A stretch of 64,000 nt of DNA from Cognaticolwellia mytili (GCF_002104475.1 NZ_NBOF01000001.1:186001-250000); one strand, 5' to 3'; counted from the stretch's first letter, positions 27,303 through 36,552 are shown. The notes: generated by a model not told the origin, from the sequence alone. Program-made: numbers and translations.

Positions 27303-27533
27303 ATGTCGGAGATAGTACAAATACGTTTATTGAAAGTATGTATTGTTATTGGTGTTTCGTTATTATTTTTAGGCCACTATTTACTATCATATGCTGATTT
27401 ACCGGCCTCAATGGGCGTGACCGGTATTGTTATTTCTGCTGCCTGTATTGCTTTTGGCTTGATATTCTCTCTACCAACAAAAATGTATTTAACTTTCTTA
27501 CTAATGAAACGTGAACAGATTGAAAAAAAGTAA
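27303..27533 (+). CDS. Small two-helix membrane protein, function unknown
   Basis: A 76-residue protein with two hydrophobic segments (about 10-28 and 36-60) and a charged C-terminus (KREQIEKK). I chose ATG 27303 over 27291 because GGAAGGA lies directly before it. The layout recalls small conserved proteins of Shewanella and Colwellia without assigned role. It is divergent from the acetyl-CoA hydrolase fusion and convergent with the next gene. Confidence 0.55.
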   Translation: MSEIVQIRLLKVCIVIGVSLLFLGHYLLSYADLPASMGVTGIVISAACIAFGLIFSLPTKMYLTFLLMKREQIEKK

Positions 27534-27545
27534 ATAAAAAATAGC

Positions 27546-27573
27546 AATAAAAAAGCCCAACAAAGTTGAGCTT
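27546..27573 (-). terminator. Intrinsic terminator of the 27619-28818 gene
   Basis: Read on the minus strand, AAGC-t-CAAC-ttt-GTTG-g-GCTT with one internal mismatch is followed by TTTTTT. It starts 46 nt after the stop of the hypothetical gene. Confidence 0.75.
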
Positions 27574-27618
27574 ATAGCAATTCCCGATTCAATAGAACCT
27601 AAAAGTAAGCGTTATTAC

Positions 27619-28818
27619 TTAGCCAAAAATATTGCGCATTAAGGTGATAGCTTGATCGACTGTTTTACCGTCTTTTACGCTATTGACTATGGTGCTGCGC
27701 ATGTTAATGATAAATTCTGGAATATCATCGGCTTCAAATGCTTTGTCAACAATAGCTTCTGCTGATGCTTTACTGCGTTTAACTGCTTTGGCTACGCCAA
27801 TTTTTATCTTCTTTGGTTTGTCGCGCATTCTAATGTAATTTGAGCTTGCTGCTAATGAATCATCAGCAAACAAAAATAAGTCAATTAATACTGCACGGTT
27901 TTTCCAAAGGTGCAATTCAACTTCATCACTTGGCATTTCACAATTCCACCATTGTGTACTTCTGATTGTTGCGATTAACTCATGCCAGTAATCGCCAAAG
28001 CTTTGGTTGTTCAATTTCACCAAGCCTAAGCCTTGTGAAAGGATATCTAATTTAGCATTGGTCAGCGCAACAAACTGGTCTGGTCTACGCATCGCTAGTA
28101 AACGTGTTGCAGCGGTTAGTGGCGCTTTTTCATCGCTTGCGTGTTCAGCAAAAATGGCTTTATAAGCACTAACAAAATTTTCGTAATGACTTAAAGTTAC
28201 TTCACCTTCTAACGGGATTGTTGCTAGTGCGCTATCAAAGGTTGCAGGATGTGACTTTAAAAGTTGATGAAAAGTTTTTGCACCGCGCGTGCCGGCAAAC
28301 CATTCAACATCAAACATATAAACACTAACGTCATGTTGAGCCGTATGCTTACCTGCGAATGCTAAGCGGTCTTCTTCAATCATTTCTACTAAGCTTTTAT
28401 CGTGCATTCCGGCAACATAATCGAGTAATTTTAAACGCTCAGATAATGCTTGCAGTGTTGCGGAGTCTTGCAAAAATCCTGCAAACATCGGCCAAGGAAT
28501 AACACGTGCCATTTTTAATTGGCAAGCACTAACGCCTGTAGATAAAGTTTCTTGCAGTTTTTTAAGTGGTTTTTCTTGATTTGACTCTAAAAGTTCACGA
28601 TTTACGTCATGCACACAAATTCGATGAAGTTCTGCACACCAGTTTAGAAAATTCTCTGGGTGGTTTTCAACTTTTACCGCCATTAAATTAAGGCTGAGAT
28701 CAGCAACAAATGATAAAGCATTTTGGTAAATAGTTTGTTCGGTAGAACTAAGCGACATCGCATTTGGAGAGGTAAGTAATTTTCTCATGAAACTGATATT
28801 TTCCGACGGTAAAAACAT
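27619..28818 (-). CDS. Conserved hypothetical protein, 399 aa
   Basis: I do not recognise the family with confidence. The protein is soluble, with no signal or membrane segment and a mostly helical pattern. A distinct block at about 240-295 (RLLAMRRPDQFVALTNAKLD, GDYWHELIATIRSTQWW) resembles the form-a-decision segment of some DNA- or RNA-interacting proteins, but this is weak. A basic patch (KPKKIKIGVAKAVKRSK) follows at about 340-356. The start may be ATG 28818 or ATG 28788; neither has a strong ribosome site. It has its own terminator. Confidence 0.6.
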   Translation of the reverse strand: MFLPSENISFMRKLLTSPNAMSLSSTEQTIYQNALSFVADLSLNLMAVKVENHPENFLNWCAELHRICVHDVNRELLESNQEKPLKKLQETLSTGVSACQLKMARVIPWPMFAGFLQDSATLQALSERLKLLDYVAGMHDKSLVEMIEEDRLAFAGKHTAQHDVSVYMFDVEWFAGTRGAKTFHQLLKSHPATFDSALATIPLEGEVTLSHYENFVSAYKAIFAEHASDEKAPLTAATRLLAMRRPDQFVALTNAKLDILSQGLGLVKLNNQSFGDYWHELIATIRSTQWWNCEMPSDEVELHLWKNRAVLIDLFLFADDSLAASSNYIRMRDKPKKIKIGVAKAVKRSKASAEAIVDKAFEADDIPEFIINMRSTIVNSVKDGKTVDQAITLMRNIFG

Positions 28819-28997
28819 AAAAATAGGGCGGCATAATACGTGTAAAATTACCTAACGCAAGTGATAAAGTGTAATTTAATTAAGAAAAGAAGAACTGGTG
28901 CTTTTGTGAACGCTATGTGTTGTAATATTCAGCAAACCCTATGCCATTGATTTTCTTTAGCAAAGGGTTTGAACATTGGGGGAGTGACTAATAACTG

Positions 28998-29261
28998 TTA
29001 CGAAGTTACTGCTTGTTTCGGTTTAGAATAATACTTCACTAAACCAATAATAGAGGCAGCAATCCAAAATAATTCAATGACAAAACTTGCCAAATTAAAG
29101 TTGTAACACAAACTAATAAGCAGCAAAATCGCGCCAGTTAGATTGATAAGGTTATAGGCCAAACTTTTCGGTGTTAACTTTTCCAGTTGTAGCAAAAAAA
29201 ATGCGCCAACCACTAAAAAAGTACCTGACATTCCAATGATATCGAATAAAATATCGATCAT
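28998..29261 (-). CDS. CBU_0592-family small membrane protein
   Basis: An 87-residue protein with three hydrophobic segments. I chose ATG 29261 because GGAG precedes it and the family begins at the first helix; a 24-codon upstream extension is hydrophilic and unlikely. Family features are GMSGTFLVVGAFFLLQLEKLTPKSLAYNLINLTGAI and the ELFWIAASIIGL end. Function unknown; the family name is from Coxiella burnetii CBU_0592. It is divergent from the MBL-fold gene. Confidence 0.75.
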   Translation of the reverse strand: MIDILFDIIGMSGTFLVVGAFFLLQLEKLTPKSLAYNLINLTGAILLLISLCYNFNLASFVIELFWIAASIIGLVKYYSKPKQAVTS

Positions 29262-29429
29262 GATAAACTCCAAGCTATAGAGGTGTGATCCAAAATGCTG
29301 GCCCTGTCCGTGGGTAGGATCGTTTTCGTCCATGAAACAGCTTGTCGCTTACCGTAAATAACGCAACTTAGTAATTATCGATGGTTATTTAGGTAATTTC
29401 GCTGCTATTGTATGTAGGCTTTTTCAAAA

Positions 29430-29457
29430 GGTAAAGCTTTACCGTATTACTTTACCG
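29430..29457. promoter_or_regulatory. Palindrome plus direct repeat in a divergent promoter region
   Basis: GGTAAAGCTTTACC (29430-29443) is a perfect 14-bp palindrome. CTTTACCG recurs at 29437-29444 and 29450-29457, and TTACCGTA also occurs at 29349-29356. The site lies between the CBU_0592-like gene and the MBL-fold gene. The binding factor is unknown. Confidence 0.4.
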
Positions 29458-29542
29458 ATAGCCAAATCCGCTATGACAATAAAAAGCACTTTTATAAGCT
29501 TGTTTGCATATCAATGATAAAAATTTAAAAGGGATAGGTTTA

Positions 29543-30379
29543 ATGAAGCGATTACGTATAGTTAGTTTGGCGGTAACGTTACTATTTTTATTCGTTAGTC
29601 GTGTTGCGGTTTCGCATGATAACCATACGAGTAGTGCTACCTATTTGGGTAATGCCGCTATTTTAGTACAAGATGAGAGTACTAAATTGCTATTTGACCC
29701 CTTCTTTCATAAAGACTTTGGTATTTATCAATTAGTGCCGAAAGACATTAGCCACGCAATTTTCCAAGGAACTCCGCCTTATAACAATATTAACTTTGTT
29801 TTTATTAGCCATGCTCATGATGACCATTTCTCAGCTATCGATTTACTAAACTATTTAAAACATCACTCTCAAGTGCAGCTTGTAGCGCCAAAACAAGCGA
29901 TTGTTCAGCTGATGGCATTAAGCGAGTTTAGCGAGAATGAGAAAAGTTTGATGCCACGTTTACATACTGTTCCGCTGGGTTATGGTGATATGGCTTGGTC
30001 GAAAACAATTAGCAACACTCATATATCTGCAGTGCGTATTCCTCATGCTGGTTGGCCGAGCCGAGCGGGAGTTGAAAATCTAGTTTTTCGAGTAACACTT
30101 AATGATGGTGTAACAGTTATGCATATGGGCGATGCTGATCCAAATGATGACCACTACTTACCTTATAAGACCCATTGGCGACAGCAAGTCACAGATACTG
30201 CTTTTCCACCTTATTGGTTCTTCTTTTCGGCGGAAGGACGCGACATTCTTGATGACATTATCAATGCAAAGCAGTATATCGGTGTACACGTGCCAGTCGA
30301 GGTACCAAAACGCCTGATCAGCAGCAAAAAGTTATTTTTTTCTAAGCCAAGTCAAACGAAAAAAATTCATCAACATTAA
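29543..30379 (+). CDS. Exported MBL-fold metallo-hydrolase
   Basis: A 278-residue protein beginning at ATG 29543, where a signal peptide (KRLRIVSLAVTLLFLFVSRVAVSH) starts; upstream codons of the frame do not form one. It has the metallo-beta-lactamase core: HAHDDH zinc motif followed by a distal His, HMGDAD with the bridging Asp, and a C-terminal GVHVPVE segment with the last His. The order fits the UlaG/L-ascorbate lactonase-like branch (strand with YLGNAAILV before the zinc motif). The substrate is not identifiable. Periplasmic location is inferred. Confidence 0.82.
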   Translation: MKRLRIVSLAVTLLFLFVSRVAVSHDNHTSSATYLGNAAILVQDESTKLLFDPFFHKDFGIYQLVPKDISHAIFQGTPPYNNINFVFISHAHDDHFSAIDLLNYLKHHSQVQLVAPKQAIVQLMALSEFSENEKSLMPRLHTVPLGYGDMAWSKTISNTHISAVRIPHAGWPSRAGVENLVFRVTLNDGVTVMHMGDADPNDDHYLPYKTHWRQQVTDTAFPPYWFFFSAEGRDILDDIINAKQYIGVHVPVEVPKRLISSKKLFFSKPSQTKKIHQH

Positions 30380-30556
30380 GCTAAATTTATTATTTCTGTG
30401 AATCCTGTGAATACATTGTTTTATATACTTTAAAGTACATAATTCATTACTTGTTATCTATTCTCGATGTTAGTACTCTATTTCTGGTCTGACCATTTAT
30501 GCGGCTTTATAGGCATTAATCAAACAGATTAGATTATCGTATGGGAATAATAGTGT

Positions 30557-31450
30557 ATGCAGCAAGAATCAATTTTTATCAGTGATGACAATCATCAGCT
30601 TCATTTACGCCACATTTGGAAAAAGCAAAGTGGAGTGCCAATTTTTATGCTTCATGGCCTGATAGAAAATGGTCGTATTTTTTATACAGAGAAAGGTAAA
30701 GGTTTAGCATGCTTTCTTGCTGAGCAAGGCTTTGATGTGTATGTTGCTGACTTACGTGGCCGCGGAAAAAGCACACCGAGTATTAATGCAAAGTCATCAT
30801 TTGGACAATATGAAGCAATTACTCGTGATATCCCTTTATTTTTAGAGAAGATACAAACGCTAAACGTTCAAAAAATTCATCTTATTGCGCACTCTTGGGG
30901 CGGAGTATTATTATCAAGCTTTTTAGCTCGCTACCCGAAGTGGCTCGATAAAATACATAGTAAAACCTGCTTTGGCACAAAACGGGTCGTCACTGCAAGA
31001 ACACTCGAAGCTCATATCAAATTAGGCATATTTTGGCGTTATATTGCTCCCAAGTTGGCTAAAATCGGTGGTTATTTAGATGCGAAAAAATTTCGTTTTG
31101 GCTCTGATAATGAAACGAAGCAATCTCTAAAGGAAAGTATTACCTGGGTAATACCAGGGCAATGGCAAGATCAATCCGATGGTTTTAACTATTTTGATGC
31201 AGCACAAACGCTAACTTGGCCACCGACCTGGCATTTCACTGGCATCAAAGACTATGCTTTAGGTCACCAGCAAGATGTGCAACTTTTTATTGAAGAGTGT
31301 GGTAACCATAGGGCAAAGTTTTCTGTACTATCAAAACAGGCTGGGAGTTATGTTGATTATGATCATATTAATATATTAACCCATCCTCATACCGTTAATG
31401 ATCATTTTCCTATATTGGCTAATTGGCTATTAGAACAGCAGACGATGTAA
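30557..31450 (+). CDS. Alpha/beta hydrolase
   Basis: A 297-residue alpha/beta-hydrolase-fold enzyme. Oxyanion strand HGLIENG (about 35-41), DLRGRGKS, nucleophile elbow AHSWGG with catalytic Ser, and a late DYDHIN with the catalytic His. It has no signal peptide, so it is probably cytoplasmic. It resembles esterase/lipase-type hydrolases of marine gammaproteobacteria; no substrate can be deduced. It is convergent with the following membrane protein, with only 8 nt between stops. Confidence 0.85.
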   Translation: MQQESIFISDDNHQLHLRHIWKKQSGVPIFMLHGLIENGRIFYTEKGKGLACFLAEQGFDVYVADLRGRGKSTPSINAKSSFGQYEAITRDIPLFLEKIQTLNVQKIHLIAHSWGGVLLSSFLARYPKWLDKIHSKTCFGTKRVVTARTLEAHIKLGIFWRYIAPKLAKIGGYLDAKKFRFGSDNETKQSLKESITWVIPGQWQDQSDGFNYFDAAQTLTWPPTWHFTGIKDYALGHQQDVQLFIEECGNHRAKFSVLSKQAGSYVDYDHINILTHPHTVNDHFPILANWLLEQQTM

Positions 31451-31458
31451 ATAAGTAT

Positions 31459-32832
31459 CTAATCATCATTATCCATTGCCATCGCTTCAATATTAATAAT
31501 AGTGGAACGATTTAAGGTTATTTTAAAACGTTGTATCTGTTGATGATGTTGTTTATCTGTTTGCACTAATACGGTATTTATTTGATAACGCCGTTCAACA
31601 GCCTGTTTAGTTATTTTAGTACCGTCGAGTGTGTACAAGCGGCCTTCTCCCTTTTTCAAAAAGCGAATAAAAGGTGTTAAATTGAAGAAAATTCGTTGTT
31701 GTATTTCATCGTAACCAGGTAAAAAACTTTTCGCGTGAACCCTAGTATCACTGCGAAAGTGTAGTAACTGAGCTGCTTGTTTATTTTGTTGGCGACGGGT
31801 TTGGAATAGTTTGTCTACTTCTGTGGGTAAATCTTTATTACGAATATATTCAAGCCAAATGGTTTGACTAGCAATGCGACTTTTATTAACGCTATTGGTG
31901 AAAATATTTCGCCACTTTGGTAAGCCCCGCTGAATACTGCGCCAAATTATCCGAGTGATATCATCTTTAAATATTTCCCTTAAGCCGTAAATCACCCCTA
32001 ACATGCCAACAAGTGCTATGGTGACTTCTGTGAAGTTTGCACGAGCGTTCAATACTAGTACCATAACAAAAGTCATTATCACGGTAGTCACTGTGCCGCG
32101 CACCAAGCGTTTTAAATTAGTATTGAGATTTTTAACTTCCTTTTGAAATACCACGCCATACTCTACTAAGCGCTGCAACAAGCGCATTTTATTGGTGATA
32201 CGGTTAGGATCAGCTAAAGTCGTTTGAGAGTTATACTGGCTAGTTTTTCTATATTCGCTTTCTCTTTTACATAGGGCTAATAAAAAGTTTCGCTCAGCAG
32301 TAAAGTCACTACTTTTAGGGCCTCGTGACAATATTTTCAAAAACGACTGTTCAACATGCCAACTTAAGTAGTTATCAGCATTTTCAAAGAATGGGCTTAG
32401 CTTTTTGTCTGGTGGCGTATAACGTCTTAATTTTTTCAATAAACCAGTAATTTGCTCTGCAACGACGATAGCTTGAGGGTAAAACTCTTCACTTTCTTTA
32501 AGTTTGATGGTTTGCTTAATGTCGGTGTCTAGTGCGATACGGATTTGATAAGAAAACAAGTTTAAATTTAGACGATAATCGGTTATCTCACCTTTAGTTT
32601 GACTGATAAAGCGACTACGTACTAAGGGTAAGTGCAGTTGATCAGAATAGTAAGCACTATGGCTTTTTATACTACTGTGAAAGTATTGCTCTTCAGAAAG
32701 TGTTTTAGGGCTAATACCCATTTCAACAGGTAGAGAGAAATATAAATCGAGTCTCTGGTAGTCACTAGGTAATAGCTGGTAACTAACCTTTAGGGAAAGG
32801 TTTTCGTCTTGAATGAGTTTAGTATTATTCAC
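31459..32832 (-). CDS. Conserved hypothetical membrane protein, 457 aa
   Basis: Starts at GTG 32832. It has a long N-terminal cytoplasmic part, two adjacent membrane helices near 246-280 (RGTVTTVIMTFVMVLVLN and VTIALVGMLGVIYGL), and a basic C-terminal part with repeated QRR/RVH motifs. I do not recognise a named domain; similar long two-helix proteins occur in Shewanella/Colwellia without assigned function. The C-terminus ends in acidic MAMDNDD. No operon partner is visible. Confidence 0.6.
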   Translation of the reverse strand: MNNTKLIQDENLSLKVSYQLLPSDYQRLDLYFSLPVEMGISPKTLSEEQYFHSSIKSHSAYYSDQLHLPLVRSRFISQTKGEITDYRLNLNLFSYQIRIALDTDIKQTIKLKESEEFYPQAIVVAEQITGLLKKLRRYTPPDKKLSPFFENADNYLSWHVEQSFLKILSRGPKSSDFTAERNFLLALCKRESEYRKTSQYNSQTTLADPNRITNKMRLLQRLVEYGVVFQKEVKNLNTNLKRLVRGTVTTVIMTFVMVLVLNARANFTEVTIALVGMLGVIYGLREIFKDDITRIIWRSIQRGLPKWRNIFTNSVNKSRIASQTIWLEYIRNKDLPTEVDKLFQTRRQQNKQAAQLLHFRSDTRVHAKSFLPGYDEIQQRIFFNLTPFIRFLKKGEGRLYTLDGTKITKQAVERRYQINTVLVQTDKQHHQQIQRFKITLNRSTIINIEAMAMDNDD

Positions 32833-33089
32833 TTATAGTTTGTACCCCTTATTATATTGTTTTTATAAATCCTAAATTGATTAAAAGACTGAATAAAAAG
32901 TAATGACTAATATTAAGTTTATCAGTTTAGAACTCATAAATTGTATTATACGCTATTTATCTGATAGTTTTTAGATGAATTTAATCTGATTTAATTCGGT
33001 CTAACTTAATAATTAATAAAATTTTTTCAGTAGACGTTTAAGATAATTCAGGTGTTGAATATAAAGAACAACGTCCAGAGGTAAGTAAT

Positions 33090-33395
33090 ATGAAAATGGT
33101 TTATACAAATGAAAATCACTTTTTAGCCAATAACGCCAAAAACATTATTGAGTCTGTTGGTATTGTTACTTTTCTAAAAAACGAATTTGTACAAGGTGTG
33201 GTTGGTGAAGTTGCTGCTTTTGATTGTTGGCCAGAAGTTTGGGTTGTTGATGATAGTGATTTTGAACGGGCAAAAGAAGCTCTTGATGAGGCTAATAAAT
33301 CACGTAGTATGAATGATTGGATTTGTAATCATTGTTTAGAGGAAAATGATGCCTCGTTTGAGATATGCTGGCAATGTAGTGAAGATATCGAATAG
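33090..33395 (+). CDS. DUF2007 protein with C-terminal zinc-ribbon-like finger
   Basis: A 101-residue protein. Residues 1-65 match the DUF2007 (putative signal-transducing) fold: VYTNENHFLANNAKNIIESVGI, FVQGVVGEVAAFDCWPEVWVVDDSDFERAKEALDE. Residues 75-97 add a Cys pair CNHC then CWQC with WICNHCLEENDASFEICWQC, similar to a RanBP2-type zinc finger. This DUF2007-plus-finger layout is common in gammaproteobacteria, but the function is unknown. The ATG has GAGGTAAG. It is followed by a 290-bp gap with no gene. Confidence 0.8.
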   Translation: MKMVYTNENHFLANNAKNIIESVGIVTFLKNEFVQGVVGEVAAFDCWPEVWVVDDSDFERAKEALDEANKSRSMNDWICNHCLEENDASFEICWQCSEDIE

Positions 33396-33685
33396 CCTTT
33401 AATTTATCAATAGTGATATCGAGTATAGAGGTATAGTAGGTGTCATGAATTTTTACTTGAAAAAATTAGAATGAAACGCAATAGCAACAGTAAAAAATAA
33501 GCACTTGAAAGATGTTTAAAAATCAGAGTATTAATACATTAATCGAAACAAAATACACAAGTAAAATTCAACTTTAATTTTTACATTATTTCACAGAAAA
33601 CCTAGCTTTAATTTATTCCAAAATGAATACTTCTGTTTGATAATCATGTAGAGTTCATGTTTGGAAATAAAACATTTTTACAACA

Positions 33686-35521
33686 ATGGAATGTAGAACA
33701 ATGATGTTTTTTATTAGAATGATTCCCTCTAGATCTTCAGCACGAATACTTTTGCTATTAATGCTTACTTTTCCTGCATATTCATATGCGAGTACACCAC
33801 TAGAAAACTACCAAGCATTAAAAAACTTACAACATTTAAACACTGAGAAGAATCGTGATCTTGTCAACCAACTGATGATTGAAGCGAGTAACGAAGAATA
33901 TCAATTTTTGCAAGCCCCCATTTATGCCTATATTGCTAGGTTAAAAACAAATGACGGTAATTGGCTTGAAGGAAAGCACTATTTGGATAAAGCTGTCTCG
34001 ACCATCTCGACTATTAAAAACAATGACTTGCTTATTGACGCTCTTGAAAGCATTAGTTGGATATTTTTTATACGTGGCGATTATAGTGAGGCAATATTAT
34101 ATGTGCAAAAAATGGCTGAACATGCATACGAAACTGCTAATCAGCGAGGTCAAATTGTTGCATTAAATCGGTTAGCACTGAGCTATATCGAGCTCGACTT
34201 GTATGAGTTAGCTATTGAGCCTTTAGAGTTAGCTTTAAAGCTAGCACGTAAAACGAAAAATTATGACAGTGAGTTTTTAGCAACATTATACTTAATTAGT
34301 GCCCGAATCAATCTCGATGATGTTGATCCAAACGAAACTTTGGCTTTAACCCTTGTTGCTGAAAGAATCCCATCCAAGTTTAACAGCGATGATGGTTATT
34401 TACCTCGATTAAAAGGTGTGGTTAATGAACAATTAGGTAATTTTGATGTCGCTGAAAAATGGTTCAAATTGTCGGAAAGTAGGGCTAAATCAAGCCATGA
34501 TGTGCGTTTGTTGCAAATTGTTAGTCTGAGTCTATCGGAACTTTATTTAAAAACGAATCAACTATGGATTGCGCTTGATTATGCCATAACAAGTTTAGAA
34601 TATAATAGCCAACTGCAGCATGCTAATACACAAGCAACCTTACATTATCTACTAAGCAATATTTATCAGCAGCTAGGTGATGATAAAAATTCATTAAAGT
34701 TCTTGCGTGCTTATGCTGATTATCAAAATGCTGCAAGTGACAAAGGCACGGTCAGTTTAATTTCAACAATGGATAAACGCATTGAAAATATTAAACGCCA
34801 ACAAAAGCTCGCTCAATTAGAGAATTCATTACTTAGCAGCAAAGTAACCAGTCAAAAGAACAAAAATAAGCAACAAGTCTTTATCTTTATTATTATTGCT
34901 TTGGCATTGTTTTTTTGCTTTTTTATTATTGTGTTTTTTGTTCATCACAGAATGCTAAAGACACAAATCGTCTCATCGATGAAAGATGAACTAACCGGTG
35001 TGTTTTGTCGAAGTTATTTGAAAAACTATTTACCCGCTGTGAAGTCACGTTTTGAGCGTGAGACTAATCAAGAGTTGTCGCTAGGAGCGGTAATAATTGA
35101 TTGTGATGATTTTAAATTTATAAATGATACTTTTGGTCATGCAGGCGGCGACAAAGCACTAAAAGCTATCGTCAATACGATAAAAACTCAAATTAGAAAA
35201 AATGATTTGTTGTTACGTTGGGGAGGGGATGAATTTGTTTTGATTTGTGAGTCAGTTAGTCAGGTACAAATCCAAGAGCTTGCTAAGCGAATTACGCGAA
35301 GTATTAGTGATTTATTAATAGAATATGATGAGACGACGCTTACGGTAACGATTTCTGCTGGTTTTGCTCTGCATGATAAAACAGAAGATTTTAATTTTGA
35401 TGGCTTAATAAAAGCAGCCGATGAATTTTTACTAGCAACAAAGAAACGAGGTAAGAATAGCTACCTAGGCGATAACTTTACCGAGTTAAGTCAAGATAAT
35501 TACTCCAACAATTTCTCTTAA
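33686..35521 (+). CDS. TPR-sensor diguanylate cyclase
   Basis: A 611-residue protein. A signal sequence (about 15-36) leads to a periplasmic TPR-like helical domain (about 40-350), a short coiled segment, TM2 (about 399-420), and a GGDEF domain (about 433-600). The active site is intact (GGDEF 513-517) and an RxxD product-inhibition site (RKND 504-507) is correctly spaced 5 residues before it. It should make c-di-GMP in response to a periplasmic cue or partner protein. The start may be ATG 33686 or 33701. No operon partner. Confidence 0.9.
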   Translation: MECRTMMFFIRMIPSRSSARILLLLMLTFPAYSYASTPLENYQALKNLQHLNTEKNRDLVNQLMIEASNEEYQFLQAPIYAYIARLKTNDGNWLEGKHYLDKAVSTISTIKNNDLLIDALESISWIFFIRGDYSEAILYVQKMAEHAYETANQRGQIVALNRLALSYIELDLYELAIEPLELALKLARKTKNYDSEFLATLYLISARINLDDVDPNETLALTLVAERIPSKFNSDDGYLPRLKGVVNEQLGNFDVAEKWFKLSESRAKSSHDVRLLQIVSLSLSELYLKTNQLWIALDYAITSLEYNSQLQHANTQATLHYLLSNIYQQLGDDKNSLKFLRAYADYQNAASDKGTVSLISTMDKRIENIKRQQKLAQLENSLLSSKVTSQKNKNKQQVFIFIIIALALFFCFFIIVFFVHHRMLKTQIVSSMKDELTGVFCRSYLKNYLPAVKSRFERETNQELSLGAVIIDCDDFKFINDTFGHAGGDKALKAIVNTIKTQIRKNDLLLRWGGDEFVLICESVSQVQIQELAKRITRSISDLLIEYDETTLTVTISAGFALHDKTEDFNFDGLIKAADEFLLATKKRGKNSYLGDNFTELSQDNYSNNFS

Positions 35522-35690
35522 AATACCTGGTGTACTTATGCTTAAAGCTGCTCTTAACTGATAAAGCTTAGATAAGTTAATTTAGCTTAACCTTAGTTCA
35601 TTTTAATAGTTTTTTAATATATTAACCTCCGCTTTATGGCATTAATTTGAAAAGTTAATGCCAAGCTTTGAGTTGAAGTTAAGTAATAGC

Positions 35691-36302
35691 TTATAAGCTA
35701 TTGAATAGCGATAAAGCAATTGCGCACATGATTAAGCCCACGATAATATCGATGCTACGCTTAACTTTTTCCTGACTAAGCCAAGGTGAAAGTTTTGCTG
35801 CTGCTCCCGCCAAACTATAGAACCAAAGTATAGAAGCCAACATAGTGCCTAAAGCAAAAGCTAGTTTTTCATTACCTTGAAACTGACCACCAACACTACC
35901 TAGGATCACTACAGTATCAAGATAGACATGCGGATTGAGTAAAGTTACAGCTAAGGTTGAAGCGACAACCAGCCAAGGGCGCTTTTTACTTTTAGTGCCA
36001 GAAAGTTGTTGTTCGTAACCGTTTAGCCAAGCTTGGCGAAATGACAACGCTGCATAAGTTAATAAAAAAATGATGCCGCCCCAGGAAATAACAATAACTA
36101 ACGTTGGTGATGAAGCGATAAGCTTTGCTCCACCAAATACGCCCAGCGCAATAAGGGCAACATCACAAAACATGCAAATGGTTGCGGCTAAAAAGTGGTG
36201 GTTCTTTTTAATACCATGATTCAATATATGTGAGTTTTGTGCGCCAATAGGCAAAATCATACTGGCGCCAAGGAATATGCCTTGAAATAGTGGCGAAAAC
36301 AT
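35691..36302 (-). CDS. argO: LysE/ArgO-family amino-acid exporter
   Basis: A 203-residue inner-membrane protein with six helices. ATG 36302 is chosen because AGGAG lies at 36308-36312 and the LysE family begins FSPLFQGIFLGASMILPIGAQN. A longer in-frame start would lie inside a repeat element. IGAQNSHILNHGI and the LLNPHVYLDTVVILGS block are LysE/ArgO signatures, so export of arginine or lysine is likely. It is divergent from an ArgP-like LysR gene, the classical pairing. A 158-bp mobile-like element separates it from the operator. Confidence 0.85.
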   Translation of the reverse strand: MFSPLFQGIFLGASMILPIGAQNSHILNHGIKKNHHFLAATICMFCDVALIALGVFGGAKLIASSPTLVIVISWGGIIFLLTYAALSFRQAWLNGYEQQLSGTKSKKRPWLVVASTLAVTLLNPHVYLDTVVILGSVGGQFQGNEKLAFALGTMLASILWFYSLAGAAAKLSPWLSQEKVKRSIDIIVGLIMCAIALSLFNSL

Positions 36303-36314
36303 TTGTTCTCCTAG

Positions 36315-36472
36315 ATACCCGTATTCATTCAAATTGCGTCTTTTCATCCGTTTAAAAATCTCATCTACTTCGTTGCATTCAATCGTAATAGCCAGCTATT
36401 TCTCAATCAGGCGCCTTGTAGCTAAAATTTTTAATCATGCTAAAAATTTCTACTTCCAATGACTACGGGTAT
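36315..36472. repeat. MITE-like element with ATACCCGTA ends, inserted before argO
   Basis: The element begins ATACCCGTATTCATTCAA and ends with the complement of ATACCCGTAGTCATTGGAA (TTCC.., 36454-36472); ends agree at 15 of the first 17 positions. It is 158 bp, carries no gene, and lies 3 nt beyond the ribosome site of argO. No clear target-site duplication. Confidence 0.6.
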
Positions 36473-36514
36473 AAATAATATTGTGCTGAGTTATTAGGGG
36501 CAATTTAACTAATT

Positions 36515-36552
36515 ATCAAAGATAAATATAATTAATGATTTTTATCTTTGAT
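36515..36552. promoter_or_regulatory. Perfect 12-bp inverted repeat between argO and argP
   Basis: ATCAAAGATAAA (36515-36526) and TTTATCTTTGAT (36541-36552) are exact inverted copies with a 14-nt spacer, 59 nt before the ArgP-like start. Size and position fit a LysR-type operator. Confidence 0.55.

Noticed and set aside
30426-30437. TACTTTAAAGTA palindrome after the MBL-fold gene
   Set aside because: Perfect but AT-rich 12-mer; too likely by chance in this sequence to call.
36303-36347. 15-codon N-terminal extension of argO
   Set aside because: It lies within the ATACCC element, and the LysE family starts at the internal ATG 36302.
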